Positions 8,083-15,891 of a DNA stretch of 64,000 nucleotides are shown here, piece by piece (within the stretch, counting starts at the first letter, position 1; every line of letters starts with the position of its first letter). A program made the translations under genes and the position numbers. Below the pieces are notes generated by a model. That model was not told the origin of the DNA, made no database searches, and was given only the letters and a program-made list of their open reading frames with translations. The DNA is from CAZZEX01 sp964653285. GTDB lineage: Bacteria; Chloroflexota; Anaerolineae; B4-G1. The stretch covers positions 1 to 64,000 of the forward strand of contig CAZZEX010000015.1 in assembly GCA_964653285.1 (NCBI GenBank), written 5' to 3'.

Positions 8083-9168
8083 CTACCCTTCGCCTGCTCT
8101 GACTGGTATTATGTTCATCTGGGAGTTGCCCACAGGAGCACTGATCCATTTGAGGGCACGACTGAACCCACTCCAAAAGATTAGGGCTACCCAAGTCTGT
8201 ATGAGTTGGCCAGCAGTGCATAGGAGCATGCTGGGGGAATGGGCAGGTGCGCGGCGCCGGTATGGAGAATCCTCTCCAAGCACCAGGAACTCGTGAACCC
8301 GCCGCCATAGCTCTTTCTCATCATCCGGATTGGCAGGCGGCTCAATCCGCAAAGCAGCCAACAGATCTAAACGGAAAAGGTCATAGCAGGTACGGACATA
8401 GTGACCATAGGTCAAGGCCGTCGAGGTCGCAGCGTGGTAGAAGAAGCGGGACAGGACGAAGCAAGCCAGTGGAATGAATACTCGCAGGTCTAGTGTTTCC
8501 ATGCTGATAAGCGCAATGATGACTTCCACTCCTATCAGCACACTTATAAGACTTGAAGCGAGCAAGAATGCTACTGCGTTGTTCAGTTCCTCAAGCTTGG
8601 CTGCGTAGTCGGCAGGGATTACCTTGGCCAGACGAGGCCAGAAGAAGACGCCGTGCATGCCATAGCGGACAAAAGGGTAATCCTCAAAGGCGCGGTAGAT
8701 GTTGCCGAGTCGAGAGGGGAGGAAGTCGGTCACATTGTCGGGGAACTGAGCCGTGAGCTGCCCCTTCCTCTCCACATACTCGCGCCATCTCCGCCGGTAG
8801 AGATCACTGTCCCTTTTCAAGCCTTCAAGCTGCTTTTTCGAGTCTCTAACGTCGTGGGCAAGTTGGTTGTGCCTCTTGATCTGCCGCTTGGCAATTCGTC
8901 TGGCGACAGGGAGCGGCAAGTAGTAGCCTTCGTACAGGCGCACCAACATCCAGTTCAAGATCATAAGGGTGTAAGCGGCTATGAAGGAGGTCACCAACAC
9001 AAATGCCAGGACACCGCCAAAGTCCGGTTCGTCAATCTTGAGCCATACCAACAAGTCTATAGGCAGATGGGGGGCAAAAATGACCATAGTGACAGTAACA
9101 AACGCTATGGCCGGTATCATAGAGGAGACTAACAACGAGCGACCTACTGTCTTGAGCAGCGTTTCCAT
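8083..9168 (-). CDS. Conserved integral membrane protein of unknown function
   Basis: A 361-residue protein. Two hydrophobic segments lie in the first about 85 residues (LLVSSMIPAIAFVTVTMVIF and VLAFVLVTSFIAAYTLMIL). Next is a long charged, probably coiled-coil cytoplasmic stretch (about 95-150, RRIAKRQIKRHNQLAHD). A conserved-looking block DFLPSRLGNIYRAFEDYPF precedes YGMHGVFFWPRL, and two further hydrophobic segments lie near 210-260. I recognise the block as recurring in bacterial hypothetical membrane proteins but know no function. It is 156 nt upstream of yhhQ on the same strand and could be transcribed with the operon, but the gap and hairpin make that uncertain. Confidence 0.75.
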   Translation of the reverse strand: METLLKTVGRSLLVSSMIPAIAFVTVTMVIFAPHLPIDLLVWLKIDEPDFGGVLAFVLVTSFIAAYTLMILNWMLVRLYEGYYLPLPVARRIAKRQIKRHNQLAHDVRDSKKQLEGLKRDSDLYRRRWREYVERKGQLTAQFPDNVTDFLPSRLGNIYRAFEDYPFVRYGMHGVFFWPRLAKVIPADYAAKLEELNNAVAFLLASSLISVLIGVEVIIALISMETLDLRVFIPLACFVLSRFFYHAATSTALTYGHYVRTCYDLFRLDLLAALRIEPPANPDDEKELWRRVHEFLVLGEDSPYRRRAPAHSPSMLLCTAGQLIQTWVALIFWSGFSRALKWISAPVGNSQMNIIPVRAGEG

Positions 9169-9181
9169 GTCGCGTATGTAT

Positions 9182-9373
9182 CTAGTCCTTCACAAAAGTG
9201 GAGGAGAGACTTCCACCACACTTGGGGCATCGGTACACTGTTCTGTTCTTGCGCGACTTTACATTGCAGTGGTCAATCAATCGGTCACAGTGGGGGCACC
9301 GACGCGACGTGCTGAACGGAACCGCCTTGACCGGACCGTGATTTTTGCCCGGTAGTCGAAATGGCCAGCCCAT
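9182..9373 (-). CDS. Small zinc-ribbon protein
   Basis: A 63-residue protein with two CxxC knuckles (RCPHCDRLIDHC and YRCPKCGG), as in zinc ribbons. It ends 13 nt before the start of the membrane-protein gene on the same strand, so the two probably form a unit. The N-terminal about 20 residues are basic and carry no known motif. Such small ribbons often help bind nucleic acid or assemble proteins; nothing here decides between these. A competing overlapping frame (9277-9471) has no zinc motif and was not chosen. Confidence 0.5.
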   Translation of the reverse strand: MGWPFRLPGKNHGPVKAVPFSTSRRCPHCDRLIDHCNVKSRKNRTVYRCPKCGGSLSSTFVKD

Positions 9374-9490
9374 AGTACCTCCAACACAGAGGCTTGCAAG
9401 TGCAAGCGATTGAGACGAGGCAGGAAGTCAAGCATAGTATACCACAGATTTCCCAAATTGGGATAATTCACTTTTTTCTTCTCCCAGCTC

Positions 9491-9519
9491 TTGACTTAGA
9501 ACGTTTGTTCTGGTACAAT
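9491..9519 (+). promoter_or_regulatory. Sigma70-type promoter containing a LexA (SOS) box
   Basis: TTGACT at 9491-9496 and TACAAT at 9514-9519 are separated by exactly 17 nt. The spacer holds the palindrome AGAACGTTTGTTCT (9498-9511), which fits the GAAC-N4-GTTC box bound by Bacillus-type LexA. A repressor bound here would block polymerase. The promoter drives the plus-strand gene at 9570; the zinc-ribbon gene diverges on the other side. Confidence 0.6.
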
Positions 9520-9569
9520 ATAGGCTAGATACCGATCCAGTAGTACCCTAATGCTAGAGGAATGTGTCG

Positions 9570-9992
9570 ATGACCGACGAACAGGTTCAAGTAACAGTGG
9601 AGCGAATTTGGCTGGAAGGAGAGGAAGCCCTATTACCCATTCAACCTAACGCGGAAGACAGCGTTCGGTACCGGGTGCCAGGCCTGGACAGCAGCCTAGA
9701 AATCAAGGACTATCGTGCCGCGGGTAGGGTGGCGCTGAAAGCGGCATCTACCCGAGAAGGTTACCGTGACTTTCCCTCGAATTTCGATTCTCCTGCCCTG
9801 ATAACGATCCAAAGTGACGGCTGCGATACCATCATCGAACTAAGAGAACCGACGGATGCGCATCTGAAAACCTGCGATGTGCTTTGGATTGCTGCCCGGG
9901 TGGACGAGTCGCTGCCCGTATGGCCGATGGCCTGGCACATTCAGTCGGAACCGCAAGGTGATAGGCAATCCTTTGTCGCTATTCTAGAATAG
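9570..9992 (+). CDS. Hypothetical protein, possibly SOS-regulated
   Basis: A 140-residue soluble acidic protein with no signal peptide, membrane segment or motif I recognise. It starts at ATG 9570, 9 nt after AGAGG; an upstream GTG at 9564 is too close to that site. The promoter upstream carries a LexA-type box, so expression may respond to DNA damage. Its last 9 nt overlap convergently with the tail of the broken ATPase gene. Function unknown. Confidence 0.7.
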   Translation: MTDEQVQVTVERIWLEGEEALLPIQPNAEDSVRYRVPGLDSSLEIKDYRAAGRVALKAASTREGYRDFPSNFDSPALITIQSDGCDTIIELREPTDAHLKTCDVLWIAARVDESLPVWPMAWHIQSEPQGDRQSFVAILE

Positions 9993-10021
9993 CTGCTGGC
10001 AGGCTGATCCGCAACGCCGGA

Positions 10022-10200
10022 TCATCCCTTCACCCACACGCGGGCATTCAGGAACCGTATCGCCACACCCCCATCTTCGAAACCCCGCGCCCACAGTCCC
10101 ACGTCCCCCGCCAGCCAGGCGTCGTCCTCGACGCTGGCGGTGTACTCGTCGTTGATGTAGAAGCGGCAGGTGGGCCCACGTAGGCCACGCGCAGCCGATT
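10022..10200 (-). pseudogene. C-terminal remnant of a jelly-roll (DUF1080/LamG-like) domain
   Basis: One frame ends with RFYINDEYTASVEDDAWLAG, then GLWARGFEDGGVAIRFLNA and RVWVKG. This closely fits the final strands of concanavalin-like domains found at the C termini of Chloroflexota surface proteins and kinases. A one-base shift upstream links it to QANRLRVAYVGP. It is fused behind the truncated ATPase in a different frame, which shows that an unrelated gene's 3' end was joined here by deletion. Confidence 0.5.
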
Positions 10201-10895
10201 GGCCTGCTGGCCTCGACGGACGTGGGGGAATTGCTGCCCACGATCTCCGGCGGGAAAGGCAATCGTCCGGCGCGGGCCTGGACCAACGTCCACTCGCGGC
10301 ACAATTCCTCAAACGCCGTCAGACCCACAAAGGCGCGGAACTGTTCGGCGATGCGCTGCCAGAGGACCCCCGTCAACTCCTGCTCCACCAAACCCAGGTT
10401 GGGCTGGATGAAACGGAAGTAAAAGCGCAGGTAGGGATCGGCCAGGTGATAGAGACTGTTCCGGCTGGTTCGCCGTCGCTCAGGGGGAATTGTCGCCGGC
10501 AGACGGCGTTCGATCAGGTGCAGCGCCTCCAATTGCTTGAGGTAGGGGCTCAGGTAGGAAGACGTCAGGCCCAGCATAGCACCGATCTCCTGCGGCGTCC
10601 GTCGGCCGGCCGCTATCGCCTTCAACACGGCCTCGTACGTCTGCGTCTCACGGCGGATCACGTCCCCCACCAGGATGAACGGCTCGCTGCGAAACATCCC
10701 GGTGCGCCGCATGAACAGGCGTTGGATGTTGGCCCCTAACTTCTGAGTGTCGTTGAACCGCTCCAGATAAGCCGGGATTCCTCCGGCCACGGCATAGACG
10801 GCGACCCGTTCCGCAGCCGTGTAACGAGGCACAAAATCGCGCAGGGCGGAGAAAGGCAGCGGGTCAACCGGCAACTGCGCGGTAAAGCGCCCGTA

Positions 10896-10919
10896 CCCCT
10901 TCGACAAGCTCAGGGCAGG
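10896..10919. repeat. 24-bp dispersed repeat inserted in frame in an ATPase
   Basis: The motif TTCGACAAGCTCAGGGCAGG sits inside the ATPase and adds eight residues not present in the paralogue at 19715-21157. Relatives occur at 11591-11614, 27263-27286, 43645-43668, 43754-43779, 55877-55900 and 56019-56066. The core CCTGAGC...GTCGAAGG is common in Chloroflexota genomes. Confidence 0.75.
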
Positions 10920-11402
10920 CAGCGGTGCGTCATACCTCATCAAATTCACCATCATTCCGGTGTGAGAGCCCGCCAGTACCAGCGTCGCATTGCTTTCTTT
11001 GAAAAGGTGATCCCAGGCTGCCTGCAAGTTGGACGGCAAGGATGAGTCCGACTCGGCGGCGTAGGAGAACTCGTCCATAATCAGGATCACTGGCTGGTCG
11101 CCGGTGAGGTTGGCCGCCATCTCAAACGATTCGGCCCAGGTGCCAAAGCGGGGCACCGCTCGGCTATCGGGATAGGCCCAGTCCCACAGTGCCTGGGTGA
11201 AGCCCAGGCGAACCTGGGCCGGTGTATCGCGGGTAGCGACCCAGTAGATGACCGGTCGGCCCGTCTGCCTGGCCCACCGCAGGATCAACGTCGTCTTGCC
11301 CACCCGCCGCCTACCGTAGACCAGGATGAACTGAGAGCCGCCCTGGGCTAGAACATCGTTCAACTCGGCCAGTTCACGCTGACGACCGACAAACTTAGCC
11401 AT

Positions 11403-11720
11403 CGCTACTCCTTCATAAACTGCTTATTATAAACTGCTTAGATTATAAATCAGAACGGGTCGTCAGTCAAATCTGCTGGGGCACCTTCAAATAAGCCACC
11501 GGCAGATTAGCATAAGAGATATGTGGCTTATTCCATCACAGACAGCGCCAGTCGTCAACTTGTACGAGCCCGCAAACTACGACACCTCCACCCGTTCGAC
11601 AGGCTCAGGGCAGGCCCGGCTGACGCCGCTCTCTCGCGGGCCGCCTGAGGCCCGCATCCCCCCGCACCACGTTGTCGGTGTCCCGGGCATAGGCAATGTC
11701 TCATCTCCCGCCGCGCCTCG
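11403..11720. other. Intergenic region with one dispersed repeat
   Basis: This gap between the ATPase start and the TPR-like gene stop holds no convincing gene. It includes an AT-rich repeat TATAAACTGCTTA-type stretch just upstream of the ATPase start, and a copy of the dispersed 24-bp repeat at 11591-11614. No RNA structure was recognised. Confidence 0.6.
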
Positions 11721-13475
11721 TCACGCGCCCCACACGCCCAGCCGCTGGCGAAACTCGTCCTTCAACGCCCGGAAGCGGCGGTAGGTCTCCATCAGTTCAA
11801 CGTACCAGCGGTCGAACTCGGCGCGGCGGTCCTGGTGGGCGTAGATTTCCCGCAGCACGGCGGCGTAGCCTGCCGCGACCGCGTAGTTATCCCGCCCCCG
11901 CGCGTCAATGCGCGCCTGCATCAGGCGGCGATAGCATTCAGTGGCCCGGTCCAACGCTTCATCACGAGTTGTGCCACTGAACGGTGCTGGCGCCAGGGAG
12001 CGCAGGAAGACAGCCTGGGGCGTGCTGCCGGCCAACAGCCGTTCCACCTCGCTCCCGGCGGCCGGCTCCTCCCCCCAACCGACGGTCAGGTAGAAGCCGC
12101 CCAGCAGGCCAAGCAAGCTATTCCGAGTCGCGCCTTGCTCGGCCAGAGCGTATTCGTAGGCCTCGGCGTGACGGCTCTCGGCCAGCAGAACCTGGATCAG
12201 CAACTCGGCCTCCGGCGAGGGCCAGTCGTAGTACAGGGAAGGCCGGTGGCTTACCGCTTTGTCTCGCAGGAAGGAGATGACCTCTTCCACCACCTCCACA
12301 CGCCGCCCATTGTCAATTCGCCCGGCCAGGTCGCGCAGACGTTGGTAGCCAGCGAAGTCGGGCTGGGCGTAGAAGGCAGACTGCGCGGCTGTCAACGCTG
12401 CGGACAGGTCGCCGCGCTGCTCCAACGCCCGGCTCAGCCGGCGCTCCAGTTGAGGCCGCGCCGGGTCGTGGGGCCACCGATGCTCCGACCAGGTTTCCGC
12501 CAGGGCCAGCGCCTCGCGGGCCAATACCTCCACCTGCTCCCAGTCGCAGGTCGCCTCGGCGTGGTCCAGCAGCGGGATAAAAAGCATGGGATGCTGCCGG
12601 CGCAGGCGACGACACAGCGCCAGGTCATCCTCGGCACGTTCCTGGTGCTCGTAAAGGCGACGCAGCATGTGCAATGAGAAAGGTGTGAAGCCTTCCCGCT
12701 CAGTCCATTCCTCCAGTTCGTTCAGGAGATGGGCTTCCAGCGCTGCCAGTTGCTCGGGCGTGCTTTCCGTCACCAGGTACTCCATGTAGTACAGAGCCAT
12801 GTGCTCCCAGGCGCGCTCGACGTACTCCTCCGGTGGGCAGACCTGCCCCAGGGAGACCAGGTAGTGTCCCACGACTGCCTTCACGTCGGTCGCCAGCCAG
12901 CCACCGATCTCCTCGAAGCCAAACCAGTCATACGTGTCGCCCCATACGACGTCGAACAGCTTCTCATAGGCGGCAGCGGCCACGGTGTGCTCGCCGGCCT
13001 GATGGTAGCGATCGGCCTGACTGAAGAAATCGTCCAGGATGTCAAAGGCCTCCAGTTCCGGCTCGTAGGTGTCGGTGTGATCCTCCTCCCAGGCCCAGAC
13101 CTCTTCCTCCTCGTAGAAGAGGCGTCTCTGGCAGGCGGCGGCGAAGTCGTCAATCTCGTCAAGAAAGTCCTCGGCGTCGGGGGCCACCGGCTCGGCTGGG
13201 GGTTGTTCGGTGGGCCGGAAGCGGGCCAGGAACTGGCGGCGGGCCAGAGGATCGAGTTGCGCGACGAACTCGCCGATCAGGTCGAGCAGTTCGCGACGGC
13301 TGAGGCCGGCCAGGGCCCAGGCCAGATCGTCGCCACGTGCGTCGGCCTCGGCCCGCTCCAGCAGGTAGAGGCAGGCCAGTTTGAGCGCGCCCAGCGTATC
13401 GACGCGCTGGTTGCGGGCCTCGTCCCGCGCCGCGTCGCTCAGCGTGCGTCTGCCAGCGGGCGATGTCCTTGTCAA
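11721..13475 (-). CDS. TPR-like alpha-helical repeat protein, N terminus disturbed
   Basis: A protein of about 584 residues made almost wholly of helical hairpins. An acidic stretch rich in E and D (about 115-150) precedes repeated A-L-rich helices such as HTVAAAAYEKLFDVVWGD and GDLSAALTAAQSAFYAQPD that resemble tetratricopeptide units. It resembles uncharacterised proteins encoded near SWIM zinc-finger genes, from memory. The annotated start is arbitrary: upstream, a different frame encodes the end of an SNF2 helicase and joins this frame at about 13455-13465. The real N terminus may be missing. No catalytic motif is visible. Confidence 0.6.
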   Translation of the reverse strand: MTRTSPAGRRTLSDAARDEARNQRVDTLGALKLACLYLLERAEADARGDDLAWALAGLSRRELLDLIGEFVAQLDPLARRQFLARFRPTEQPPAEPVAPDAEDFLDEIDDFAAACQRRLFYEEEEVWAWEEDHTDTYEPELEAFDILDDFFSQADRYHQAGEHTVAAAAYEKLFDVVWGDTYDWFGFEEIGGWLATDVKAVVGHYLVSLGQVCPPEEYVERAWEHMALYYMEYLVTESTPEQLAALEAHLLNELEEWTEREGFTPFSLHMLRRLYEHQERAEDDLALCRRLRRQHPMLFIPLLDHAEATCDWEQVEVLAREALALAETWSEHRWPHDPARPQLERRLSRALEQRGDLSAALTAAQSAFYAQPDFAGYQRLRDLAGRIDNGRRVEVVEEVISFLRDKAVSHRPSLYYDWPSPEAELLIQVLLAESRHAEAYEYALAEQGATRNSLLGLLGGFYLTVGWGEEPAAGSEVERLLAGSTPQAVFLRSLAPAPFSGTTRDEALDRATECYRRLMQARIDARGRDNYAVAAGYAAVLREIYAHQDRRAEFDRWYVELMETYRRFRALKDEFRQRLGVWGA

Positions 13476-13662
13476 AGGCGACTATCGGATAGCGCCGCTG
13501 GAGGTGGCCGTGACGCTTCTTGAAGCCGTTCTCCTGGGCGATGCGACGCACTTCGTAGGGGATGGCATCCACAGCGAGGAATCTACCTCCACGGTCACGG
13601 ACCTTGCCGCCAGCGGCCTCCAGCGCCTTCTGGAAGAACGCCTGGGTGTACTCGGGGATGAG
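13455..13662 (-). pseudogene. C-terminal fragment of an SNF2/RapA-like helicase
   Basis: Reading from 13662 on the minus strand gives LIPEYTQAFFQKALEAAGG, then VDAIPYEVRRIAQENGF, then LQRRYPIVAFDKDIARW. This matches the linker after the helicase core of large SNF2/DUF3883-type helicases, in which an FF..A...GG block is followed by VP.EIRR and a RY..V.FDKD segment. It has no start and no helicase motifs and runs into the TPR-like gene in another frame, so it is a fragment left by a rearrangement. Confidence 0.5.
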
Positions 13663-13847
13663 CCTACGAGGATACTATCCTCCCGCCGGAGCGGGTGGGC
13701 TCGCTGGTGGACACTGAGGGCCGCTTTCGTGACGGCACGCGGTTGCTTCGGCGCTACGGCCGCCTCCGCACCGGCGAACTCAAGGCCGAATGGCGTGCTC
13801 AGATCGAGAAGTTCGCTGCCGGTGACCCACCCTTGCGAAGGTTGTGA
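13662..13847 (+). pseudogene. C-terminal gene fragment, unknown family
   Basis: A 61-codon open stretch encoding LPPERVGSLVDTEGRFRDG and then LRTGELKAEWRAQIEKFAAG, ending at TGA 13845-13847. It is preceded immediately by an in-frame stop and abuts the oppositely oriented helicase fragment. The composition is protein-like and unlike the opposite frames, so it is probably the 3' end of a lost gene. Confidence 0.35.
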
Positions 13848-13951
13848 ATAGCCTCGACAACGAGGGGGACGCTGGTGAGCAGAGACGCTTCTGGCCTGAA
13901 ATCTGCTCACAAACCTTCGCAAGGGTTACCTCCCAAAGACTCCCCCCGCAC

Positions 13952-13979
13952 TTGACATCCTGGCTACATGGAGTATAAT
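13952..13979 (+). promoter_or_regulatory. Consensus sigma70 promoter
   Basis: TTGACA at 13952-13957 and TATAAT at 13974-13979 are separated by 16 nt. It lies 44 nt upstream of the ATG of the rrf2 remnant and points into the pst operon, so it probably drives rrf2 and possibly pstS. Confidence 0.75.
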
Positions 13980-14022
13980 TAAAACGATTGAACTTATAGA
14001 CTTTATAGGTTAAAGAGACGCG

Positions 14023-14327
14023 ATGAAACTCTCCATATGCTCATACTCAAGTACGGCCGCATCGTGCACAGTCACAAAGGGCCCCAGGGAGGATACTACC
14101 TGGCTCATCCCCCACACCAGATCAGCCTGGCAGAAGTTGTGCGCCTGCTGGATGGGCCGCTGGCCCCCATCAGTTGCGTGAGCGAGACGGCCTACGAGCC
14201 CTGCGGCTGTCCCGATATGGAGACCTGCGGTTTGCGGCGGGTGATGAAAGAAGTGCGCGATGCCGTGGCCGGGATTATGGAGCGCACCACCCTGGCCGAT
14301 CTGGTCGCCGGGCAAATTCCCCCCTGA
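14023..14327 (+). pseudogene. Rrf2-family regulator with the DNA-binding domain deleted
   Basis: The C-terminal two thirds are typical Rrf2: the wing HSHKGPQGGYYLAHPPHQIS, LAEVVRLLDG, a cysteine cluster CGCPDMETC, and TTLADLV. ATGAAACTCTCC at 14023 encodes the usual Rrf2 start MKLS, but the about 45 residues of helix-turn-helix that should follow are missing and the frame shifts. Translation from ATG 14037 would yield a 96-residue protein lacking the recognition helix but keeping three cysteines for a metal or Fe-S ligand. It lies directly upstream of pstS. Confidence 0.75.
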
Positions 14328-14359
14328 AGCCGATTTTATATTTTTGTCATTTTCCCGAT

Positions 14360-14385
14360 AATACCACTAGAAATTCCGTAGTATT
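14360..14385. promoter_or_regulatory. Candidate operator palindrome before pstS
   Basis: AATACCAC at 14360-14367 and GTAGTATT at 14378-14385 form an inverted repeat with one mismatch and a 10-nt centre. It lies between the rrf2 remnant and the pstS Shine-Dalgarno site. AATAC/GTATT arms are reminiscent of some Rrf2-type operators. The assignment rests on position and symmetry. Confidence 0.45.
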
Positions 14386-14402
14386 CCTTAAAGGAGGTAG
14401 AA

Positions 14403-15383
14403 ATGTCAACGACAACTCGAAAGCGGTGCCACGCCTGGGTGCTCGTCCTGCTCCTGTTAAGCACGTTGCTGGTCAGTTGCAGCCCGAAGGAGGACAACCA
14501 GCCTGCATCGGGTGAACTGGAAGGCACCATCACCGTCTCCGGAGCCTTCGCCCTGTACCCTATGATGATTCGCTGGGGCGAAGAATTCCACAGTCTCCAC
14601 CCTGGCGTCACCTTCGACATCTCAGCTGGCGGCGCGGGCAAGGGGATGGTCGATGCCCTGGCCAACGCGGTAGACATCGGCATGGTCTCGCGTCCCATCT
14701 TTGACGAGGAAATCGAGAAGGGGGCCTTTTGGGTGGCAGTGGCCAAGGACGCGGTAGTGTGCACGGTCCACGCGCAAAACCCAGTGCTGGAGCAACTCCT
14801 GGCCCAGGGGATCACCCGCGCCACTGGCGAGTCGATCTGGATCACCGGAGAGGTCACTACCTGGGGACAGGTGGTGGGCAGTGAGGCAGGGGATGAGATC
14901 CACGTCTACACCCGTGCCGACGCCTGTGGTGCGGCCAAGACCTGGGCCAAGTACCTGGGCGACTACAGCCAGGAGGACCTGCAAGGCATCGCCGTGCAAG
15001 CCGACCCCGGTCTGGCCGAGGCAGTGCGCCAGGACACTCTGGGCATCGGCTACAACAACCTCAACTTCGCCTACGACGCGGATACGGGCAGGCCGGTGTC
15101 TGGCATCCAGGTCGTTCCCCTCGACCTCAACGAAAACGGGCGGATTGATCCTGAGGAGGACTTCTACGATTCCAAGGCTGATCTGATGAAGGCCATTGCC
15201 GAGGGATCCTACCCTTCTCCGCCATCCCGCGCCTTGAACCTGGTCACCAGGGGCAAACCCAACGGCCTGGTCAAAACCTTCATCGAGTGGGTGATGACTG
15301 AGGGACAGCAATACCTGGAAGAAGTGGGCTACATCCAGTTGACCCAGGAGATGCTCGACGAGGGGCTGTCCAAGTTGAAGTGA
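14403..15383 (+). CDS. pstS: Phosphate-binding lipoprotein of ABC transporter
   Basis: A 326-residue periplasmic-binding-type lipoprotein. The signal peptide ends in a lipobox (LLVSC, Cys about 25), followed by the PstS-type ligand motif SGAFALYPM and SAGGAGKGMVDALANAVDIG. The C terminus carries LNLVTRGKPNGL and FIEWVMTEGQQYLEEVGY, typical of PstS. A strong Shine-Dalgarno (AAGGAGGT) precedes ATG 14403. The pstC, pstA and pstB genes follow on the same strand after a repeat-filled gap. The ligand is inferred to be phosphate from family and operon. Control by an Rrf2 regulator would be unusual for a Pst system. Confidence 0.9.
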   Translation: MSTTTRKRCHAWVLVLLLLSTLLVSCSPKEDNQPASGELEGTITVSGAFALYPMMIRWGEEFHSLHPGVTFDISAGGAGKGMVDALANAVDIGMVSRPIFDEEIEKGAFWVAVAKDAVVCTVHAQNPVLEQLLAQGITRATGESIWITGEVTTWGQVVGSEAGDEIHVYTRADACGAAKTWAKYLGDYSQEDLQGIAVQADPGLAEAVRQDTLGIGYNNLNFAYDADTGRPVSGIQVVPLDLNENGRIDPEEDFYDSKADLMKAIAEGSYPSPPSRALNLVTRGKPNGLVKTFIEWVMTEGQQYLEEVGYIQLTQEMLDEGLSKLK

Positions 15384-15542
15384 GGGCCGGGAACTGGTTG
15401 CGGGCGGCCGGGATGGGGCTGCCCGTAATCAGTCAATTATACGCAGTTTCGGGCTACGAGAGGTGAGTCGTAGGGGCTCAAAATTATGAAAAAAAGGTAT
15501 CTTTTGGGTCTTTGGGAATTCCCGTGGTTTGAGTTCCGGACT

Positions 15543-15589
15543 CCCCAACTCGTTGGGGATGCGGTGCGAGGAACCCGAACAAGTTCGGG
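15543..15589. repeat. Double-hairpin repeat (copy A)
   Basis: Two adjacent hairpins, CCCCAAC/GTTGGGG (15543-15558) and CCCGAAC/GTTCGGG (15574-15589), are spaced by about 15 nt. The architecture matches the other double-hairpin copies near 22973, 23435, 24155 and 36042 although the stem letters differ. Confidence 0.5.
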
Positions 15590-15669
15590 CCTCCAGTGTG
15601 CCCGCCACGGCAGTTCCCAGAGAGCCTATCTTTTCAAAAAGCTGGGGCGAAAGCTATCCGACCCTGTAT

Positions 15670-15688
15670 GGCGGTTAGCAAAACCGCC
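15670..15688. repeat. Hairpin repeat (copy B)
   Basis: GGCGGTT and AACCGCC flank AGCAA, the same hairpin as copy G at 36042-36060 read on the other strand. It lies between pstS and the small membrane gene. Confidence 0.5.
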
Positions 15689-15722
15689 CTACGTTGCCTC
15701 TACCCCAAGATATTGAAAAGAT

Positions 15723-15880
15723 ACAAAAAAAGTGACTACTCAGGCATCGTCATTCTGAGCGACCGAAGGGAGCGAAGAATCTCGCGTTGGCAATGCTTCG
15801 ACACTCAGAGAACGAGATTCCTCGTCGCTACACTCCTCGGAATGACGCATCACGGGCAGCCTGAGTAGTAACAAAAAAAG
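15723..15880. mobile_element. MITE-like nested palindromic element with target-site duplication
   Basis: The outer arms CTACTCAGGC and GCCTGAGTAG lie near 15736-15745 and 15859-15868. An inner imperfect inverted repeat of about 35 bp (15749-15784 against 15813-15847, beginning GTCATTCTGAGC) follows. The same 10 bases ACAAAAAAAG occur at both ends (15723-15732 and 15871-15880), as in a target-site duplication. There is no coding capacity. It lies inside the pst operon between pstS and the next gene and could terminate or attenuate transcription. Confidence 0.6.
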
Positions 15881-15891
15881 GGTGAAGAGTC

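Larger units (their letters stand above)
9984..11402 (-). pseudogene. DUF234-type archaeal-like ATPase, 3'-truncated chimera
   Basis: The first about 395 codons encode a STAND-like ATPase. They carry Walker A (YGRRRVGKT, about 28-36), Walker B (VILIMDEFSYAAE), a LAGSHTGMM sensor region, the GGIPAYL motif and a winged-helix region before LADPYLRFYFRFI. The intact paralogues at 19715-21157 and 57280-58728 then continue into a nuclease-like module with VDVVA and GECKWG. Here that module is lost after EIVGSN (about 10226), and the frame runs on through unrelated DNA. An extra 8 residues (PALSLSKG) come from an in-frame 24-bp repeat at 10896-10919. It is probably non-functional as a nuclease, but the ATPase part could still be made. 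Confidence 0.85.

Noticed and set aside
13381..13851. 156-codon plus-strand gene
   Set aside because: It is a shadow of the SNF2 fragment and TPR gene on the other strand; the supported plus-strand fragment is in a different frame.
13985..14020. TATAGACTTTATAGG repeat as an Rrf2 operator
   Set aside because: The TTATAG/TTATAGG similarity is a short direct repeat rather than a palindrome; the palindrome at 14360-14385 is the better candidate.
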